From: Chloroflexota bacterium | GTDB lineage: Bacteria > Chloroflexota > Limnocylindria > Limnocylindrales > CSP1-4 | Length of the DNA stretch: 64,000 nt | Reading direction: 5' to 3' | NCBI GenBank assembly: GCA_021802825.1 | Contig: JAJZRG010000010.1 | Location: forward strand, 1 to 64,000 | Part shown: piece after piece, positions 41,502 to 48,992 of the stretch | Layout: each line of letters opens with the position of its first letter | Numbering within the stretch: the first letter of the stretch is position 1 | The notes under the pieces: model-generated | Databases searched by the model: none | What the model was told of the DNA's origin: nothing | The model's input: only the letters and a program-made list of their open reading frames with translations | Position numbers and translations under genes: made by a program

Positions 41502-42304
41502 GACCCATACCCCGCTGGCACGACGGTCGTCGTGGTGCTACCGAACATGTCGAAGTAGTTGGTGCCGCCGTAGTTGCCCCCGTTCGAGATCGCGGCCTGG
41601 TCGGCGGCCAGGATGAGGGCGTGGCTCACGTCGTGCCCCGCAGCGAGGTCGCCGAAGAACACCTCCGACCACTTGTCCATCGGCGGCCAGAAGATCTCGC
41701 TGTCGAAGCCGACCGCAGTGCTCACGCCGTCGGCCTGCGTCGCGACGATCCCAAGGTCCGCGCTGTAGGGCAGCGAGTCATTGCCCGCCAGGGCGGTGTA
41801 GCAGCCGCCGAACACCATGAGTTTCATCTTGCTGATCTTCCCGCCGCCGTAGTTGCTAAGGCAGGCGTGCGGCGAGGAGCACGAGTACAGGGTGCCGTTC
41901 GGGACGGCGTGGAGGACGGTGCTCGTGCTCCCCGCGTACTGCGTGATGAAGCCTCGGTCCGCATGGCCGAACATGGCCCACACGGCGTCCGACTGAGCGT
42001 AGCTCGAGCCCATCGACGTGGAGGCGGCGTACCCGTTGGCGGTGTACGCGGTGTAGCCCTTGGCGCCGAGCTTGGTCTTCATCCACAGCGCGGAGGCACG
42101 CGTGTCGAGGCCGTTCGTCCCGTCCCACTTCGCGCCGAAGGAATCAGCCCAGGGCGGGCTGTGGACGACGGTTGCCTCAGCGACGCTGGGCGAGAGGCCG
42201 GCAGAGAGGACGACGAGTCCCGCTATCGCGGTCGCCGAGACATGGCGCAGGAGTGGTCGCCAATCGGAAGACGGCCGCGACAGGCGGCCGGGCAAGTGAT
42301 TCAT
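41498..42304 (-). CDS. Secreted protein with possible caspase-like (clan CD) His/Cys dyad
   Basis: 268 residues with signal peptide (about 18-45, ending VAEA). The mature part has FGHADRGFI and, about 60 residues later, KLMVFGGCYTALAG, resembling the strand-His-Gly and strand-xxCx arrangement of caspase-fold peptidases (gingipain, CHAT, metacaspase). Other features: SNYGGGK, GFDSEIFWPPM and DVSHALILAADQ, in line with an alpha/beta fold. Identification as a peptidase is inference. ATG at 42304 follows AGGGGGATCC. First gene of the three-gene operon ending at 39707; upstream 470 bp holds only a sigma factor-like remnant. Confidence 0.6.
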   Translation of the reverse strand: MNHLPGRLSRPSSDWRPLLRHVSATAIAGLVVLSAGLSPSVAEATVVHSPPWADSFGAKWDGTNGLDTRASALWMKTKLGAKGYTAYTANGYAASTSMGSSYAQSDAVWAMFGHADRGFITQYAGSTSTVLHAVPNGTLYSCSSPHACLSNYGGGKISKMKLMVFGGCYTALAGNDSLPYSADLGIVATQADGVSTAVGFDSEIFWPPMDKWSEVFFGDLAAGHDVSHALILAADQAAISNGGNYGGTNYFDMFGSTTTTVVPAGYGS

Positions 42305-42456
42305 GGATCCCCCTATGCTCACCGATCTTTCCCCTCGATAGATCAACCGCTCGCACCACCCCCTCTCGTGCGCGTGAGCACCTCGGACGATCCTACCACG
42401 CTGCTCGTCAGGCGCCTGGCCGTCGTGTCCGCGACGAGCACACCCGCAGGACGTAA

Positions 42457-42630
42457 GCGCAGGCCGCCTACGCCAGGGCGCTCGAGCGCCGGTCCAGCTT
42501 CCGCGGCGGCGACGCCCGGGCCTGGTTGGGCGGGGAGCTCGTGTACCGGCTCCGCGTGGGCGTTGACAATGAGGCCGGCCCCGACGCCTCGAGCTCGCTC
42601 GAGAGCGAAGGCGTCGCCGAGGTGCGGCGG
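42457..42630 (+). pseudogene. Possible remnant of an ECF sigma factor
   Basis: Between a TAA (42454) and a TAG (42631) the plus strand encodes AYARALERR, FRGGDARAWL and ELVYRLRVGV in one frame, a pattern typical of the end of region 2 in ECF sigma factors (A-A-RR--FRG--ARAWLF-IAR). There is no start codon and only 58 codons. It would be the only trace of a decayed gene in the 468-bp gap 42305-42772. The match is by eye and short. Confidence 0.3.
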
Positions 42631-42772
42631 TAGCCGGACGACGAGCGGGGAGCACATCGCGCCGATGGCGTGATCGCCACGCCCGCGGCTATGAGCCGCC
42701 GCAAGTTGTCACGGCTTCTGAAATGCGTCAGCGCGGAGACTGCGTCGGTCGGACGCCGCAGAGACCGAGCGC

Positions 42773-42976
42773 ATGCCCCAGCACAGCGCCCCCGTCGCGG
42801 TTCGGAACCAATTCGCTGAGGGAGGCCCCGTCCGAGGCATTCGCGTCAGGACCCGCCAGGGCGACGCCGCGCCGGTGGCGCAGCTGCCCCTGGCGATGGC
42901 GATTGCGGGTCTGGTCGGTGTGGTCGTGGGCGTCGTGGGAGCCAACCCTTCCCTGATCGCGGGCTGGCTGAGCTGA
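42773..42976 (+). CDS. Small single-helix membrane protein, hypothetical
   Basis: 67 residues with a charged N-terminal half and one hydrophobic helix near the C-terminus (LAMAIAGLVGVVVGVVGA). ATG at 42773 lacks a strong ribosome site. It ends 7 bases before the truncated methyltransferase. It is not recognised as any family; size and weak signals make it uncertain. Confidence 0.35.
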   Translation: MPQHSAPVAVRNQFAEGGPVRGIRVRTRQGDAAPVAQLPLAMAIAGLVGVVVGVVGANPSLIAGWLS

Positions 42977-42982
42977 GGCTGG

Positions 42983-43336
42983 GTGGCCATGACGACGGCC
43001 GACGCAGAGCGGATCTTCACCGGGATCGCGGGCACGTACGACCGGGTGGCGGCGGTCCTCTCGCTCGGTCAGGATCCGCGCTGGCGGCGCGCCCTCGTGG
43101 ATGCGATCGATGCGGCCACGGGCGATCGGGTGCTCGACGTGGCGACCGGGACCGGCATGGTCGCGAAGGCCTTGCGCGACGCCTTCGGCTGCACGGTGGT
43201 CGGGCTCGACCAGAGCCCCGACATGCTCCGCGTAGCTACGGTGCGGCCGGCCCTGAGGGGGCGCCGCGCTACGGTGCGGCCGGCTCGCAGCCCGGGCAGT
43301 AGCCCCCGATCATCACGTGCCCGAGCGCAACCTTGA
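42983..43336 (+). pseudogene. Truncated UbiE/MenG-like methyltransferase
   Basis: 117 residues. The first 90 match the N-terminus of UbiE/MenG demethylmenaquinone methyltransferases: FTGIAGTYDRVAAVLSLGQDPRWRRALVD, in parts, and SAM motif I VLDVATGTGMVAKAL with VVGLDQSPDMLRVA. After this the chain changes into Arg/Pro-rich residues over a 17-bp direct repeat and into sequence antisense to the fur-like gene. A full protein has about 230 residues, so the C-terminal 140 are lost. Likely inactive. ATG at 42989 is a slightly shorter alternative. Confidence 0.75.
43235..43284. repeat. 17-bp direct repeat at methyltransferase breakpoint
   Basis: GCTACGGTGCGGCCGGC at 43235-43251 and 43268-43284, separated by 16 bases. 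The first copy marks where the UbiE-like protein loses similarity, and the second contains the stop codon of the opposite fur-like gene. This fits a deletion or duplication that created the truncation. Confidence 0.7.
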
Positions 43337-43742
43337 AGCCATTGCGCGCCTCCAGCCGCTCCGCCAGCTCCCGCGCGTCCTCCCAGCTCAGGTCCCAGGC
43401 CGCCCCGCAGCCGAGGCACCGGACGTGGGCGTGCTCGGCGAGGGGCAGGACGTGGTACTCCTCCCGGCCGTCGGAGCCGTGGCTGTGGCGCACGTAGCCC
43501 AGCTCCTCGAGGACGTCGAGCGTCCGGTACACGGTGGACCCGATCGTGGCGCCGTCCCGTGCCCGGCAGCGCTCGACCAGCTCCGCGCCCGTGATGTGGC
43601 CGCTCGTCTCGGCGAGGACCTCGAGGATCAGCCGGCGCTGGGGCGTCCAGCGGAGGCCGCGCTCCCGGAGCGCCTCGCGCGCGTCGGCCCAGGCGACCTG
43701 GACTGCGGGCGAGCGGGGCTCGGATCCGGTTGGCCCGGTCAC
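43269..43742 (-). CDS. Fur-family metal-dependent regulator
   Basis: 157 residues: winged-helix DNA-binding domain (WTPQRRLILEVLAE...STVYRTLDVLEELG) and dimerisation domain with the structural zinc cysteines CLGCG and CPGC and His-rich segment HAHVRC. The family covers Fur, Zur, Nur and PerR. GTG at 43742 overlaps the stop of the metal-transport ATPase gene (GTGA), so it is the last gene of a nickel/cobalt ECF transporter operon. A role sensing nickel, zinc or cobalt is inferred. Its stop codon lies inside a 17-bp repeat shared with the truncated methyltransferase. Confidence 0.9.
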   Translation of the reverse strand: MTGPTGSEPRSPAVQVAWADAREALRERGLRWTPQRRLILEVLAETSGHITGAELVERCRARDGATIGSTVYRTLDVLEELGYVRHSHGSDGREEYHVLPLAEHAHVRCLGCGAAWDLSWEDARELAERLEARNGFKVALGHVMIGGYCPGCEPAAP

Positions 43743-44749
43743 TCGAAGGCCTCGGGGTAGTCGTGGTCGCCAACACCGGCAGGGGGCAGCGGCTCGGGAC
43801 GGGCGGCACGCTCGCCGTGCCCGCCGTGCTCGCCTTGCTGGCCGACCCCGGGGTGATCCCCATCCGGATGCGTGCGCCCCGGCAGCTCCGCCATCGGCTC
43901 GCCGTCGTCGTGGTGCTCGACATCGTGGGCGTGCGCGTGCCGCACGGCGCCGTGCTCATGGAGATGCTCGTGGATCAGGTTGGCCCGGATGAGCAGGTCG
44001 CGGTCGGCGAGGATGGCGTCCGTCGGTCCGTCAGCCAGAACCCGGCGGTCCTCGCCCAGCACGACGACGCGCTTCGCGATGATCGGCACGATGTCGAGCT
44101 CGTGGGTGGCCGTCACGAGCGTCTTGCCGCCCTCGCCCAGGCGGCGGATCAGGTTGACCAGCACCCACTTCGTCCTGGGGTCGAGCGCGGCCGTCGGCTC
44201 GTCGAGCAGCAGCACGTCCGGGCCCAGCGAGAGTACCGACGCGATGGCCGCCCGCTTCTTCTCGCCGCCCGAGAGCTCGAACGGCGCGCGGTCGGCGAGG
44301 TGCGTGATCTCCATCTGGGCGAGCGCCGCGTCCACGGCGGCCCGCACCTCCTCGAGCGGGAGACCCAGCTGGAGCGGGCCGAACGCGACGTCGTCCCGGA
44401 CGGTGGCGCTGAACAGCTGGATGTCCGGGTCCTGGAACACCAGCCCCACCTCGCGATGGAAGCGGAAGGCGTCCTGCCCGGCGGCCACGGCCGTCACGTC
44501 GCGGCCCATCGCGCGCATCGTCCCGCCGGTCGGCCCCACGATCCCGTCGAGCAGCTTGAGCAGCGTTGACTTGCCCGAGCCGTTGGCGCCCAGCAGGGCC
44601 ACCTGCTCCCCGCGCTCGATCCGCAGGTCGATGCCGTCGAGCGCCACCTGCCGGCGACCGTAGACGAAGCGGATGCCGTGCAGGTCGAAGGCTCGCTCGG
44701 ACGCGCGCGGGGCGGGCCCCTCCTCGGGGCGGTGCGACTCGACCAGCAT
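43739..44749 (-). CDS. cbiO: Nickel/cobalt ECF transporter ATPase with His-rich tail
   Basis: 336 residues. ABC ATPase domain: Walker A GANGSGKST (54-62), Q-loop FQDPDIQLF, signature LSGGEKKRAAIA, Walker B VLLLDEPTAALD, H-loop ATHEL. The last 70 residues hold many His and acidic residues (HEHLHEHG, HAHAHDVEHHDD, HGGHGE), a likely metal buffer or sensor. It energises the fused CbiM-CbiQ protein encoded 23 bp upstream. Start ATG with a GGGAGGAG site. The substrate is nickel or cobalt. Confidence 0.92.
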   Translation of the reverse strand: MLVESHRPEEGPAPRASERAFDLHGIRFVYGRRQVALDGIDLRIERGEQVALLGANGSGKSTLLKLLDGIVGPTGGTMRAMGRDVTAVAAGQDAFRFHREVGLVFQDPDIQLFSATVRDDVAFGPLQLGLPLEEVRAAVDAALAQMEITHLADRAPFELSGGEKKRAAIASVLSLGPDVLLLDEPTAALDPRTKWVLVNLIRRLGEGGKTLVTATHELDIVPIIAKRVVVLGEDRRVLADGPTDAILADRDLLIRANLIHEHLHEHGAVRHAHAHDVEHHDDGEPMAELPGRTHPDGDHPGVGQQGEHGGHGERAARPEPLPPAGVGDHDYPEAFE

Positions 44750-44772
44750 CGTTGGTTCTCCTCCCGGCCCCG

Positions 44773-46941
44773 TCACGGGAGCCCCCGCTGGGCGACGACC
44801 GCCGCCGCTGAGATCGCGATCGTGCCGGCCAGCGCCGCCCAGTCGTCGCGGGTCATCCGGTACTCGGCGAACGTCCGGATGGAGCCGCGGAAGCCGCGCG
44901 CGACCATCGCCGCGTAGACGTCGTTGCTCATCCTCACGCTCCGGTTGAGCAGCCCGCCCATCGAGGCGGTGATCCAGCGCCGCTGCTCGCCCCCGCTCGT
45001 CCGGGCCACGATCCGGCTCTTGCGCGCCTCGAACATGCCGTTGGCGAGGTGCAGGAACAGGAAGATGTAGCGGTACGCCATCGCGAGCACGAGGATGAAC
45101 AGCTGCGGCACGTGGATGGCTTGGAGGCTCTTGAGGAGGTCGGCCCAGGGCGTGGTCATCACCAGCAGCACGGCCAGCGACACGCTGACGCCGACCCGGC
45201 TGACGAACAGCACGGCCCCCGAGACGCCGGGGACGGTCGGCCCGATGCTGAGCGGCCCAAGCGCCAGGTCGAACAGGTGCGGCCCGGGCACCAGGAACAC
45301 CGCCGGCACGACGATGAGCCCGGCGAAGAACGGGATGCCCAGCCAGACGCGGCGGACGAAGAAGTCGAACGGGATGCGGCTCGCGCGCGCGGCGAGCAGC
45401 AGCACCGCGTAGAGGACGGCGAGGACCACGACCGAGCCCGACAGGCTGGCGGCGAGCACCGCGGCCAGGAACATCCCGAGTTTCGCGCGGGGGTCCACAC
45501 GCTGGAGCCACCCGGCCGAGCGCGCGTGCTCCTCGGTGAAGATCGAGCGCTCGACGGATGCGGTGATTCCCGACACGGTGTGCTCGAGCCAGCCCGCGCC
45601 GTCCTCGCGGTCGTCCGCGTCGTGGTTGCCGCGCGCCAGGAGGCGCCCCAGCCCATAGGCGGTGCCGCCCAGGAGCAGGATCCCGAGCATCCCCGCCAGC
45701 TCGTAGCCGAGGGCCTGCTGCCACAGCGCGGGGCGCGCGCTCTCGAGGAACGGGAGGCGCAGCTCATAGCCCGAGAGCGGCGCGCTGAAGAGCGAGGACA
45801 GCGTCTGGAGGCCCGACGGGACGTAGCCGAAGGCCCGCTGGACGTCCTGGGTCGAGCCCTCGCCGTAGGCGAGGCCGGGGGCGATGAGCCCGAGTGGCGC
45901 GAGGATCGCGGCAGCCGTGAAGCCGGTGCCGATGCCGCGCACGCGCTTGGGCAGCAGGAGCCAGGCGAGCGGTATCAGGACGGCGGCCATGAGGCCGACC
46001 ACGACCAGCATGCTCGCCACGCCCGCCCAGTCCACGGCGGCCCAATCGGCGCCGAAGGCATGGCCAGGGTCGCCGCCACCCGTGACGAGGCCGGCGGCGG
46101 CAACGATGGCGACACTGAGGGCGATGAGGACGGCGGCGGTCTGCCACAGCGGCCTCGGAGGCGCGAGCTCTTCGGGCCGCGCCGCGTCGTCGGTCGCGAC
46201 AGGCTCGGCTGCCAAAGTGGCTTCGGCCGCGTCGAGGCGCATCGTCGAGCCCGCGCTCGCGTTCGCGGTCAGGCCCTGTGTCAGGTACTCGGGGTGGCGG
46301 CTCTGGATCCACGCCAGGCCCAGCGCGGTGATGAGCGCCTCGACGATCGACGCGCCGAACAGGTGGGCGATCAGCATGGCGGGGATCGCCGCGTCCAGCC
46401 CGTACGGGCTGTAGAGCGCGTGGCCGTTCTGCGTGAACAGGATCGGCTCGATGCCCAGCTGCACGCCCACCGCGAGAGCCGATGCGGTGATGCCGACGTA
46501 CGCCCCGATGCCCGCCGCCCAGACGCGACGCTCCGAGAGCATCGACGAGCGCCCCGCGAGCAGGCGATACACCCCATACCCGACGAACGGCAGGATGAAC
46601 GCCATGTTCAGGCAGTTGGCGAAGATGGCCAGGACGCCGCCGTCGCCGAAGAACAGCGCCTGGATGATCAGCGCCACGGACACCGCGATCGCCGCCGCCC
46701 ACGGGCCCAGCACGATGGCGATGAGCGTCCCGCCGACACCGTGGGCCGTGGTCCCGCCGGGGACCGGGATGTTGAACATCATCACGGTGAAGCTCATCGC
46801 GGAGAACACCGCGAGCAGCGGGATCGTGCGGTCCGAGAGCACCTTCTGGACCCGTCTCGTCGCCGCCGCCCAGCCCGGCACTGTCGCGGCGCCGAGGCCG
46901 ATCGAGATGATGGGGGAGAGATAGCCGTCAGGGATGTGCAC
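44773..46941 (-). CDS. Fused CbiM-CbiQ (NikM-NikQ) component of nickel/cobalt ECF transporter
   Basis: 722 residues. N-terminal CbiM substrate-binding domain (about 1-230) beginning (M)HIPDGYLSP; a middle region (about 270-460) with helices and a loose CbiN/PDGLE-like segment (YVPSGLQTLSSLF); C-terminal CbiQ T-component (about 480-722) with ARTSGG and MVARGFRG-type coupling motifs. In CbiM/NikM the free N-terminal Met-His2 binds the metal, so I place the start at GTG 46941, which encodes Met-His, with GAGG upstream; an upstream ATG would bury these residues. Fusion of substrate-binding, accessory and T parts in one chain is unusual. Confidence 0.87.
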   Translation of the reverse strand: MHIPDGYLSPIISIGLGAATVPGWAAATRRVQKVLSDRTIPLLAVFSAMSFTVMMFNIPVPGGTTAHGVGGTLIAIVLGPWAAAIAVSVALIIQALFFGDGGVLAIFANCLNMAFILPFVGYGVYRLLAGRSSMLSERRVWAAGIGAYVGITASALAVGVQLGIEPILFTQNGHALYSPYGLDAAIPAMLIAHLFGASIVEALITALGLAWIQSRHPEYLTQGLTANASAGSTMRLDAAEATLAAEPVATDDAARPEELAPPRPLWQTAAVLIALSVAIVAAAGLVTGGGDPGHAFGADWAAVDWAGVASMLVVVGLMAAVLIPLAWLLLPKRVRGIGTGFTAAAILAPLGLIAPGLAYGEGSTQDVQRAFGYVPSGLQTLSSLFSAPLSGYELRLPFLESARPALWQQALGYELAGMLGILLLGGTAYGLGRLLARGNHDADDREDGAGWLEHTVSGITASVERSIFTEEHARSAGWLQRVDPRAKLGMFLAAVLAASLSGSVVVLAVLYAVLLLAARASRIPFDFFVRRVWLGIPFFAGLIVVPAVFLVPGPHLFDLALGPLSIGPTVPGVSGAVLFVSRVGVSVSLAVLLVMTTPWADLLKSLQAIHVPQLFILVLAMAYRYIFLFLHLANGMFEARKSRIVARTSGGEQRRWITASMGGLLNRSVRMSNDVYAAMVARGFRGSIRTFAEYRMTRDDWAALAGTIAISAAAVVAQRGLP

Positions 46942-47022
46942 CTGGTGCCTCGGGTCGCGGGTCCGCGGTTGTGCCTCGGCCGCGCGGTTCATGCGCAGGG
47001 TACGCGTGGGCGTTGATTGTCG

Positions 47023-47050
47023 TTGTTCTTGCGAGACATTGCAATAACAA
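47023..47050. promoter_or_regulatory. Inverted repeat upstream of the nickel/cobalt transporter operon
   Basis: TTGTTCTTGC (47023-47032), eight bases, GCAATAACAA (47041-47050): 10-bp arms with one mismatch, A/T-rich in a GC-rich region, 82 bases upstream of the CbiM start. AT-rich palindromes of this size resemble Fur-family boxes, and the operon ends with a Fur-family gene, so autoregulation by metal is the likely reading. Confidence 0.5.
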
Positions 47051-47228
47051 GCGGATATCAAGGCGCGTGTGGCTTCGTCGATCCATCAAGCGACGCACAC
47101 TCGCCTCGTCCGCTCGCGAGCCGCTGCCCGAGGCGCGAGCCGATGGGCTCATTCGAACCGTGAGACTTGCGGCCTCGCTGATGGCCTGCCGGTGCGGGGT
47201 TGCCCGCCTCGGCCCCGCCTATCGTTGA

Positions 47229-47340
47229 GTCGCCGCCAACGACTCGAGGTTGAGTCGCCTGCGACGGACATCCTCCTCCGCGCCCACATCACCGTCCCGG
47301 TCGGTCGCCGCCAACGACTCGAAGTTGAGTCGCCTGCGAC
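47229..47340. repeat. Pair of 37-bp direct repeats with internal dyads
   Basis: Copies at 47229-47265 and 47304-47340 differ at one base. Each holds CGACTC and GAGTCG as a stem (loop six bases) plus another GCGAC end. They lie in the 518-bp gap between the transporter operon and the flavoprotein gene. Nothing else is recognised there apart from the metal-operator-like dyad at 47023 and the hairpin at 47414. Confidence 0.6.
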
Positions 47341-47413
47341 TCGAATCCGCGGCCGGCCCGCACGGGACACCCGCAGAAATCGCGGACTGGAGCTCCGGCC
47401 ACGCAGCGAGGGC

Positions 47414-47449
47414 GCCGGGATTGAGTCCTCAGTGACTCAAGTGCCCGGG
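47414..47449 (-). terminator. Hairpin downstream of the flavoprotein oxidase gene
   Basis: TTGAGTC (47421-47427) pairs with GACTCAA (47434-47440) around a six-base loop, flanked by GCCGGG (47414-47419) and CCCGGG (47444-47449) as a broken extension. It lies 10 bases after the stop of the oxidase gene and could terminate or stabilise that mRNA. No T tract. The TGAGTC core is shared with the 37-bp repeats nearby. Confidence 0.5.
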
Positions 47450-47459
47450 CCGCGGCTGC

Positions 47460-48758
47460 TCAGGCGAACCGCGCCGGGTCCAGCTCGGCGGGGATGGCTG
47501 GGTCGCGGCCCAGAACGAGGTCGGCGACGAGGCGGCCGGACGCCGGCCCCGTCGATACGCCCCACGGCCCGTGGCCCCCGCAGACGAAAGCGTTCCTGAG
47601 CCACGGCACCGCGCCGATCAGCGGGCGCCCGTCGACCGACTGCGGGCGCGGGCAGCAGCGCACGCCGCGAATGGGCGCGTCGCCCAGGGACGGCACGAAC
47701 CGCATCGCTCGCAGGAGGATCCGCTCGATCCACGCCTCGGGCCGGGGCTCCCGGGACAGGAACGTCGAGCCGACCGCTCCCGCCCCCGGCTGCGGAATGA
47801 AGCTGAACTCGATGCCGTCGCCATCGGCAGCCTCCCCGGCGAGGTTCGCCCCGCCCGCCGCCCCGCCCGTCGCCTCACGCGGCCCCGCCTCGGCACCGCA
47901 GCCGAGCGCCGCGCCGCCTGCGGCCCCGCCCGCGGTCCCGCCCGCGGCCTCGAGCGACGCCCCGCCAGCGGCCCCGCCCGCCGTCTTGCCGGCGCCGTCG
48001 AGCGACGCCTCGATCCCAGCCTCCTCCAGCACGTGGCGCGGCGGCGCAGCCAGCTCGGCCTCCACCACGACGCCCCAGAGCGGCGCGATGGGCCTCCAGC
48101 GCTCGGTGGGGTCCAGCAGCTCGGGCGTCCACGGTCCGGCCGCAGCGATCACGGCGCCCGCGGGCACGACGCGGCCGTCAACCCGCACGCCGACGACGCG
48201 GTCGCCGACCACCTCGAGCGTTGCCGCCCGCCCGACGCGGACGACCACGCCCCGCGCCTCGGCAAGCGTCGCGAAGGCGTACGTCCCCGAACCGGGCGCC
48301 ACCGGGTAGCCGATGGGCACCCGGCACGCCCACAGATCCGGTGCCACCGTCGGCTCGATCGCCCGCAACGTCTCTTCGCCCAGCACCTCGGGGTGCAGCT
48401 CGGGGAAGGGCCCCGCGATCATCGCCGCCTGGCGCCGGGCAGCACCCTCGTCAGGCGAGGCGTAGAGCATGCCCGCCGGCTCGTCGCCGATCGTGAACGC
48501 GTTGGTCGCGGTGGCGAGCTCGCGATAGCGTGCGAGCGACTCGCGGTAGAGGCGGGCCAGGACCGGGTCGAAGGGGTGCTGCACCACGCCAGAGTTGGCG
48601 CCTGACGCGGCGGACGCGAGTGCCTCGCGCTCGACGAGCAGAACCCGCGCCCCGGCCCCCGCGAGGTACGCGGCCGTGGAGGTGCCGACGATCCCGCCGC
48701 CGACGACGATGACGTCAGGCGAGGCCGAGGGAGACGAGCGCGTTGCGGCGTGGGTCAA
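47460..48758 (-). CDS. FAD-dependent D-amino-acid/glycine oxidase-type flavoprotein
   Basis: 432 residues. DAO-family fold: N-terminal FAD motif VIVVGGGIVGTSTA (about 16-29), VLLVERE, SGANSGV, and a C-terminal FAD contact GGHGPWGVSTGPASGRL. Related enzymes oxidise glycine, sarcosine, D-amino acids or similar amines. A Gly/Ala-rich insertion of about 60 residues (around 250-312, GGAAGGA repeated) splits the substrate domain and is atypical. Start: a TTG at 48758 with GGAG upstream fits best; no ATG or GTG is nearby. Divergent from selA by 234 bp. Confidence 0.83.
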   Translation of the reverse strand: MTHAATRSSPSASPDVIVVGGGIVGTSTAAYLAGAGARVLLVEREALASAASGANSGVVQHPFDPVLARLYRESLARYRELATATNAFTIGDEPAGMLYASPDEGAARRQAAMIAGPFPELHPEVLGEETLRAIEPTVAPDLWACRVPIGYPVAPGSGTYAFATLAEARGVVVRVGRAATLEVVGDRVVGVRVDGRVVPAGAVIAAAGPWTPELLDPTERWRPIAPLWGVVVEAELAAPPRHVLEEAGIEASLDGAGKTAGGAAGGASLEAAGGTAGGAAGGAALGCGAEAGPREATGGAAGGANLAGEAADGDGIEFSFIPQPGAGAVGSTFLSREPRPEAWIERILLRAMRFVPSLGDAPIRGVRCCPRPQSVDGRPLIGAVPWLRNAFVCGGHGPWGVSTGPASGRLVADLVLGRDPAIPAELDPARFA

Positions 48759-48992
48759 GGTCAGCTCCGGTTTCCTGGATTCCTGCGGGCGCGACGATGC
48801 CGGTTGCCGGGTGGGCCGCGGTGCGGTTCGCGGTGCGGGCAGTATGGGACGGAGCGCCGGATCAGACGGGGCGCCGGCGCATGCCGCGAGTCTCCGCGCC
48901 ACGCCCCAGACGGCAAGCCGCCGACCCGCCAAGCCACCGTCCCGCGCGACGGCCCGCGTGCCATGGGTGGGGCCGTCTGCGATGATCGCGCC

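Noticed and set aside
46942..47061. N-terminal extension of the CbiM-CbiQ protein to an upstream ATG
   Set aside because: It would bury the metal-binding Met-His N-terminus and lacks the family's sequence; GTG 46941 has a proper ribosome site.
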